From NCBI GenBank assembly GCA_947460225.1, contig CANHHI010000052.1, positions 1-9,984 of the forward strand: a stretch of 9,984 nt of DNA, read 5' to 3'. Source of the DNA: Flavobacteriales bacterium. Its GTDB lineage: Bacteria > Bacteroidota > Bacteroidia > Flavobacteriales_D > CANHHI01. Both the position numbers and the translations under genes were made by a program. Below, in pieces: positions 5,759-9,984 of the stretch (its first letter is position 1; the number at the start of each line of letters is the position of its first letter). A model generated the notes under the pieces. The model was given only the letters and a program-made list of their open reading frames with translations, did no database searches and was not told the origin of the DNA.

Positions 5759-6655
5759 TTGCAAAACCCAAAACCCTGTTTAATTGTAGTGCTCGGTCCG
5801 ACAGCCGTGGGTAAAACCGCTTTGTCTATTGAGCTTGCGAAGTATTTGGACACGGTCATTTTGTCGGCAGATGCAAGGCAATGCTTTTCGGAAATGAAAA
5901 TCGGGACTGCCTCGCCCTCTGTTAAAGAGCAAGCAGGCGTCCCACATTTTCTATTGGGGCACGTGTCTATTGCTGAAAATTACAGTGCTGGGGAATTTGC
6001 CCGGCAAGCACGAAAAGTTTTAGATGATGTATTTAAAACCAAAACAACAGCTTTGCTCGTGGGTGGTTCTGGGCTTTATATTAAAGCCTTGTGTGAGGGT
6101 TTGGACGAATTTAAACCCGTAAATCAGAAATTGCGAGATGACTTACAAACTTTGTTTAAGTCAGACGGCATAGCCGCTTTGCAAGATAAATTAAAACGAC
6201 TAAACATAGACAAATTCAATCGCATAGACCAAAAAAATCCACAAAGGTTGATGCGTGCCATAGAAATAGAACTGGAAGGTACGACAAGCCAGATAAAATC
6301 AGTAGAAAAATTGCCTTTTCGGTTTTTATATGTAGGTTTGCAATTGGAACGCCATGTTTTGCGAGTGCGCATAGACAAACGAGTAGAGCAAATGCTCGAA
6401 GAAGGTTTGCTGGAAGAAGTGAAAAATTTATTGCCTTATCAACATTTGAATGCCTTGCAAACCGTTGGGTATAGGGAATGTTTTGATTTTTTGCAAGACA
6501 AAATCAGTTATGCAGAAATGGCAGCGCAAATCAAAACACACACCGCACAATACGCCAAGCGTCAAATGACTTGGTTTAAAAAAGTGCCAAACGTGCATTG
6601 GTTTGAACCACAAGAAATGGAGAAAATTAAAACCCTTATTGAAACTTTTGTTTAA
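5759..6655 (+). CDS. miaA: tRNA dimethylallyltransferase
   Basis: MiaA transfers the dimethylallyl group of DMAPP to N6 of A37 in tRNAs reading UNN codons, giving i6A. The protein is 298 aa, slightly below the usual 300-316. Motifs are the P-loop VLGPTAVGKTAL (residues 11-22), LSADARQCFSEMKIGTASPS (35-54; D38 corresponds to the catalytic aspartate, while the following Ser of the usual DS is Ala), VPHFLLGHV (61-69), a VGGSGLYIKAL stretch in the middle, NPQRLMRAIEI, TVGYRE and YAKRQMTWFKK near the C-terminus. No ATG lies upstream of the P-loop: the frame has a stop at 5744, then ATT at 5753 and TTG at 5759. TTG at 5759 is chosen; GTG codons further in would cut into the P-loop. It follows the acidic-tail gene by 12 bp. 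The 3' end overlaps the convergent acyltransferase gene by 20 bp. Confidence 0.95.
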   Translation: MQNPKPCLIVVLGPTAVGKTALSIELAKYLDTVILSADARQCFSEMKIGTASPSVKEQAGVPHFLLGHVSIAENYSAGEFARQARKVLDDVFKTKTTALLVGGSGLYIKALCEGLDEFKPVNQKLRDDLQTLFKSDGIAALQDKLKRLNIDKFNRIDQKNPQRLMRAIEIELEGTTSQIKSVEKLPFRFLYVGLQLERHVLRVRIDKRVEQMLEEGLLEEVKNLLPYQHLNALQTVGYRECFDFLQDKISYAEMAAQIKTHTAQYAKRQMTWFKKVPNVHWFEPQEMEKIKTLIETFV

Positions 6656-6673
6656 TCCAAACAAAATAAGGTT
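6631..6673. terminator. Imperfect AT-rich hairpin at convergent gene ends, possible bidirectional terminator
   Basis: An 8-bp perfect stem (TTTTGTTT at 6646-6653 with AAACAAAA at 6659-6666, 5-nt loop) is extended by an outer, bulged pairing of AACCCTTA (6631-6638) with TAAGGTT (6667-6673). It lies exactly where miaA and the acyltransferase converge and includes both stop codons. The stem is weak and no clean T-run follows on either strand, so terminator activity is only a possibility. Confidence 0.3.
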
Positions 6674-7715
6674 GTTCTATGAATTTATACATCAAAAAAG
6701 ATAAGCCAAGAATACCTAAAAAATCTATCAGATAAATGCCTCCACTCAAAACATGAACAATATTCCATAATATTCCCATGTGTATCAAATAAAAAGCATA
6801 AGAACTTCTGCCTAAATGCTGAAAGAGTGTAGAACTCAACAATGAAACAACCCAATTGCGCTCTGTAATTAACCCAATAAGCAAAATAGCCACCATAATA
6901 GGCAAAACACTTGCATTGACCAAAAGCCCTAAGGGTGTGCGATAACCCGATGCAATATCTGGATTTTGGTATTTATTATAAGCAAAAAAAGCAAAACACA
7001 CAGCTGTGCCTAAAATACCTACAACAGTCCAATAATTTTTAAAATAGCGCTCTTGAAATACTTGTATCTTGCCACTTTTAAACCACAATGCAAATTGAAT
7101 ACCTATAAAAAATTCCGTACACCGACCAAAAAAGGTATGGGTGAATAAAAAATCATAATTAGCAAAAAACCCATGAAAGTTTAGTTTCTGACCAATTTGA
7201 ACTAAAAAAATACCAAATACAATAAGCATAATTGCCTGTATCCAAATAGAAACTTTGCGCAGGCTTACAAAAATTAAAGGGGCTAAAAAATAAAAAGTTT
7301 CCTCCACCGTAAGCGACCAACCTTGCGCAATACCAGTCCATTTGTAATCTTGGAAAAAACCCCGTAAAAATGAGATGTTCAGCAGATATACTTTCCAAGA
7401 AAAATAACCCATTTGTGCAAAAGAAGCAACAAAAACCAGCGTAGTGATTAAAAAATAACTGGGGTATATTCTAGCTAATCTATTGACAAAATATACTTTC
7501 AACCATTGCCAAGACCAAGAAAATTGTCCGTGATAACGCAAAGTAATTAAAAAACCACTCAGCACAAAAAAAAGTGGAACACCAACCCTAAATTCATTAA
7601 AAAAAAGATAAATGAATTCCCCAAAACGGTGTGTGTTATAATGGTGCAAATAAACCATATAGGCAGCAACAGCACGAAAGCCCGTCAAGGCTGGATAATA
7701 CGCTTTTTCATTCAT
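6636..7715 (-). CDS. Membrane acyltransferase, acyltransferase_3 (OafA/YrhL-like) family
   Basis: This 359-aa integral membrane protein has about ten predicted helices and matches the acyltransferase 3 family, which moves acetyl or other acyl groups across the membrane onto sugars of surface polysaccharides and other envelope targets. Family hallmarks are LTGFRAVAAYMVYLHHY (residues 10-26) with the R-x10-H pair R14/H25, FRVGVPLFFVLSGFLIT (42-58), RLARIYPSYF (79-88), GWSLTVEETFYFLAP (132-146) and HLGRSSYAFYLIH (300-312). There is no fused SGNH domain, which some OafA proteins have. The substrate cannot be predicted. The gene follows rmuC by 14 bp with no promoter in the gap, so it is probably co-transcribed with it. 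rfbB one gene further upstream makes an O-antigen or other surface-glycan acylation role plausible but unproven. The 3' end overlaps miaA by 20 bp. Confidence 0.92.
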   Translation of the reverse strand: MNEKAYYPALTGFRAVAAYMVYLHHYNTHRFGEFIYLFFNEFRVGVPLFFVLSGFLITLRYHGQFSWSWQWLKVYFVNRLARIYPSYFLITTLVFVASFAQMGYFSWKVYLLNISFLRGFFQDYKWTGIAQGWSLTVEETFYFLAPLIFVSLRKVSIWIQAIMLIVFGIFLVQIGQKLNFHGFFANYDFLFTHTFFGRCTEFFIGIQFALWFKSGKIQVFQERYFKNYWTVVGILGTAVCFAFFAYNKYQNPDIASGYRTPLGLLVNASVLPIMVAILLIGLITERNWVVSLLSSTLFQHLGRSSYAFYLIHMGILWNIVHVLSGGIYLIDFLGILGLSFLMYKFIEQPYFVWIKQKFQ

Positions 7716-7729
7716 GTTATCTTGATAAA

Positions 7730-9010
7730 TTAGTTTTCATCTTGCGCAGAAGCACGTTCCAACAAACGAGCGTCCATCGTCTTTGCCGTTTTTGCACCCA
7801 GTTTTTTAATGTTTTCTGCACGTTTTATCAAGTTGCCCTTGCCTTCATACAATTTTTTCATGGCTTCGCTATACGTTCCTTGTACTTCGTTGATTTTAGC
7901 GCCTACTTTAAGTAAATCTTCTAAAAAACTCACAAATTTATCGTACAAATCCCCACCTTGCCGAGCAATTTCTTGGGCATTTTGATTTTGGTATTCTTGT
8001 CTCCACAAATGGGAAATTGTGCGCAAGGTAGCCAAAAGCGTAGATGCGCTCACCAAAATAATATTTTTCTCCAAGGCTTCCGTATAAAGACTATGTTCCT
8101 CTTGAATAGCCAGATTAAATGCGGGCTCCACAGGAATAAACATGAGCACAAAATCCAAAGATTTTAATTCATAGAGTTGTTGATAATTTTTTTCCGACAA
8201 ACCCTTGACATGTTGTTGCAAGGAACGAATATGTTCACGCAAAAACTTTTTTCTGTCTTCCTCCAATTCCGCAGAACAATAGCGTTCATAAGCAATGAGC
8301 GAAAGTTTAGCATCAATAATCAAATGCTTGCCCTCTGGCAAATGAATAATCACATCGGGCTGTTGCCTTCTGCCCTCTTCACTTTGAAAACTTGCCTGCG
8401 TGTGGTATTCCCTGCCCTTAACCAAGCCCGATTTTTCCAAAACGCTTTCTAGCACAAATTCCCCCCAATTGCCTTGGGTTTTGTTTTGCCCTTTAAGTGC
8501 CAAAGTAAGGTTTTTTGCCTCCTCCCCTATATTTTGATTGAGTTTTTGCAAATGCAAAAGCTGTTCTTTAAGCGATTGGTTATCTCGGATATTTTCCTTA
8601 TGCGCCTGCTCTACTTTCGTTTCAAAACCTTGAATCTTTTCTTTTAAAGGCGATAAGACATCTTCCAAACGCTCTTTGTGTTGTTGTTGCAAAATATGCG
8701 CATTGTCCACCAAAATTTTATGGGCAATACTGGAAAACTGTTCTTGCATTTTTTGTTGCGTTTGCTGAATTTCCTCTTGGTTTTTAGCCATTTCTGTGCG
8801 TAAATAGTCGCTTTGAGCTTTTTGCGTGGCTAAATCTCCATGCAAACGCAACACTTCGGATTCTTTATGTGCGATAACTTTTTTACATTCTTGATTTTCT
8901 GCGCTTAGGTATTCCAAAGAGGCAGACTGCGCACTGAGCGTTTTTTGCGCCCAAAAATAAACCCCAACAGCCCCCAACAAAAGCCCTAGTAAAATGTACA
9001 AAAACTCCAT
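7730..9010 (-). CDS. rmuC: RmuC-family DNA recombination protein, membrane-anchored
   Basis: RmuC proteins are predicted PD-(D/E)xK-fold nucleases; E. coli rmuC limits recombination between inverted repeats, but the biochemical activity is poorly known. This 426-aa protein has an N-terminal membrane helix (about residues 4-21), a long Gln/Glu/Lys-rich coiled coil (about 30-165) and the RmuC domain (about 175-400). The core reads TQGNWGEFVLESVL (178-191), QPDVIIHLP (217-225) and HLIIDAKLSL (229-238), with E184, D219, D233 and K235 as candidate catalytic residues. FVLMFIPVEPAFN (287-299) and LVSASTLLATLRTI (319-332) are further family segments. The ATG at 9010 is supported by the N-terminal anchor typical of the family. 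A consensus promoter ends only 4 nt before it, implying a nearly leaderless mRNA. rfbB lies upstream on the same strand and the acyltransferase gene downstream. Confidence 0.95.
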   Translation of the reverse strand: MEFLYILLGLLLGAVGVYFWAQKTLSAQSASLEYLSAENQECKKVIAHKESEVLRLHGDLATQKAQSDYLRTEMAKNQEEIQQTQQKMQEQFSSIAHKILVDNAHILQQQHKERLEDVLSPLKEKIQGFETKVEQAHKENIRDNQSLKEQLLHLQKLNQNIGEEAKNLTLALKGQNKTQGNWGEFVLESVLEKSGLVKGREYHTQASFQSEEGRRQQPDVIIHLPEGKHLIIDAKLSLIAYERYCSAELEEDRKKFLREHIRSLQQHVKGLSEKNYQQLYELKSLDFVLMFIPVEPAFNLAIQEEHSLYTEALEKNIILVSASTLLATLRTISHLWRQEYQNQNAQEIARQGGDLYDKFVSFLEDLLKVGAKINEVQGTYSEAMKKLYEGKGNLIKRAENIKKLGAKTAKTMDARLLERASAQDEN

Positions 9011-9014
9011 ACTG

Positions 9015-9046
9015 CAAAGATACGGTTTTTTTGGAAACCCAACAAA
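9015..9046 (-). promoter_or_regulatory. Predicted promoter of rmuC
   Basis: On the minus strand, TTTG (9046-9043), a 20-nt spacer and TATCTTTG (9022-9015) match the Bacteroidota -33/-7 consensus exactly. The upstream element begins on the base directly after the rfbB stop codon, and the -7 box ends 4 nt before the rmuC ATG, so the whole promoter fills the 36-bp gap. The transcript would have almost no 5' leader. Confidence 0.75.
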
Positions 9047-9984
9047 CTATGTATATTTTTCCAAATACCAATCCACCGTTTTTACAATGCCCGTATCAAA
9101 GGTCTCTTCTGCTTTCCAGTGCAATTCTTGCTCTAATTTTGTGGCATCAATGGCGTAACGTTTGTCATGCCCTGGACGGTCTTGTACGTACGTGATTTGC
9201 TTGCTATAACTTTCAGATTTGGGGCTTTTTTGGTCTAAAATTGCACAAATGGTTTGCACAATTTGATTATTATTGCGTTCATTCCTACCCCCTACATTAT
9301 AGGTTTCTCCAGCTATACCTTGGTTAAAAGCAAGTGTTATGCCTTTGCAATGGTCTAGCACGTAAAGCCAATCCCTCACGTTTTTACCATCGCCATAAAT
9401 GGGAATTGCTTCTCCACGCAAAGCCTTGCGAATAATAGTGGGTATCAATTTTTCATCATGCTGGCAAGGTCCGTAATTGTTTGAACAATTGGTCGTTACA
9501 ACATTCATGCCGTATGTGTGAAAATAAGCCCTTACGAGCATATCACTACCTGCCTTGCTGGCACTATAAGGACTATTGGGCGCATAAGGCGTTGTTTCTG
9601 TAAAAAACCCTGTTTCGCCAAGCGTTCCATAAACTTCATCGGTGGAAACGTGCAAAAACCTTGCGTTTTCAAAGCCTTTTTTCACTTGAAAAGGTTTTTC
9701 TAGCCAAAATTTCCTAGCTACATCAAGCAAAGTAAACGTGCCATGTACATTGGTTTTTACAAAAGCCTCTGGGCTTGCGATAGAATTATCCACATGCGAT
9801 TCAGCTGCCAAGTGCAAAACCCCTTGAAAAGCATATTTTTCAAACAAAGATTCTACAAGCGTTCTATCGCAAATATCGCCCTGCACAAAAGTATAATTGG
9901 GCGCATCAGCTACTGATTTTATATTATCTAAATTGCCTGCATAAGTGAGCAAATCTAAATTTACAATATGCGTATCTGGGTATT
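9047..9984 (-). CDS. rfbB: dTDP-glucose 4,6-dehydratase, N-terminus beyond window edge
   Basis: RfbB converts dTDP-glucose to dTDP-4-keto-6-deoxyglucose, the branch point to dTDP-rhamnose and other deoxysugars of surface glycans. The frame is open to the right edge, reading YPDTHIVNLDLLTYAGNLDN at its first visible residues, so only the Rossmann GxxGxxG start (perhaps 20-30 residues) is missing; 311 residues are seen. Diagnostic parts are QGDICDR, LAAESHVDNSI, the catalytic HVSTDEVYGTLGE (Thr-Asp-Glu), YSASKAGSDMLVRAY (the Tyr-x3-Lys pair), NCSNNYGPCQHDEKLIP and the C-terminal YVQDRPGHDKRYAIDATKL. The first internal start-like codon at 9952 is a Leu TTG within LDLLTYAGN and is not the true start. 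The other dTDP-rhamnose genes (rfbA, rfbC, rfbD) are not in view. The stop is followed at once by the rmuC promoter. Confidence 0.96.
   Translation of the reverse strand, partial: YPDTHIVNLDLLTYAGNLDNIKSVADAPNYTFVQGDICDRTLVESLFEKYAFQGVLHLAAESHVDNSIASPEAFVKTNVHGTFTLLDVARKFWLEKPFQVKKGFENARFLHVSTDEVYGTLGETGFFTETTPYAPNSPYSASKAGSDMLVRAYFHTYGMNVVTTNCSNNYGPCQHDEKLIPTIIRKALRGEAIPIYGDGKNVRDWLYVLDHCKGITLAFNQGIAGETYNVGGRNERNNNQIVQTICAILDQKSPKSESYSKQITYVQDRPGHDKRYAIDATKLEQELHWKAEETFDTGIVKTVDWYLEKYT

Noticed and set aside
5623..5859. Serine-rich 78-codon frame on the minus strand
   Set aside because: It is the antisense reading of the Asp/Glu codon tract (GAN codons read back as TCN/TTC-type codons) and runs into the start of miaA; no independent support.
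7631..8452. Plus-strand frames opposite the acyltransferase start and rmuC
   Set aside because: Shadows of the two recognised minus-strand genes; no family resemblance.
9050..9952. Complete rfbB starting at 9952
   Set aside because: The codon is a TTG leucine within the conserved LDLLTYAGN segment and the frame continues to the window edge, so the gene is truncated by the window instead.

Overview
The window looks like a chromosomal segment of a Bacteroidota bacterium (Cytophagia/Flavobacteriia-like; I cannot place it more narrowly). The evidence is AT-rich DNA, start sites mostly without Shine-Dalgarno sequences, three sites matching the Bacteroidota promoter consensus (TTTG about 20 nt upstream of TAnnTTTG), and gene pairings I recall from that phylum, such as surE near lpxB and a short YrdC protein next to an HD-domain CCA enzyme. 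It is almost entirely coding. The only intergenic gaps above 20 bp are 79 bp (2399-2477) and 36 bp (9011-9046), and both are filled by promoters. I see no tRNA, rRNA, CRISPR array, insertion sequence or phage gene.

Region 1 (1-2398, minus strand) is an overlapping cell-envelope cluster. In transcription order it holds surE (nucleotidase), an uncharacterised 101-aa three-helix membrane protein, lpxB (lipid A disaccharide synthase), and the first 64 codons of an exported protein that resembles SpoIID/LytB proteins. Successive genes overlap by 11, 4 and 14 nt, which suggests one mRNA and coupled translation.

Region 2 (2399-2477) is a compact divergent promoter. A perfect 13-bp palindrome supplies the upstream TTTG element for both directions.

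Region 3 (2478-6655, plus strand) is a five-gene cluster: mtnN-type nucleosidase, tsaC (t6A37 synthesis), cca (tRNA 3' end), a PRiA4_ORF3-like protein with a very acidic tail, and miaA (i6A37 synthesis). The first four overlap in series and miaA follows after 12 bp, starting from a non-ATG codon. Three of the five genes act on tRNA. The acidic-tailed protein is the best candidate in the window for an undescribed function.

Region 4 (6636-9984, minus strand) holds the 3' part of rfbB (dTDP-glucose 4,6-dehydratase, running off the right edge), rmuC with its own promoter in the 36-bp gap, and a membrane acyltransferase of the OafA type. The acyltransferase converges on miaA, and their 3' ends overlap by 20 bp within an imperfect hairpin.

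Most of this is core metabolism and envelope biogenesis. I found no convincing new multi-gene defence or mobile system. The notable points are the acidic tRNA-operon protein, the shared-palindrome divergent promoter, the very short predicted 5' leaders and the non-ATG miaA start.
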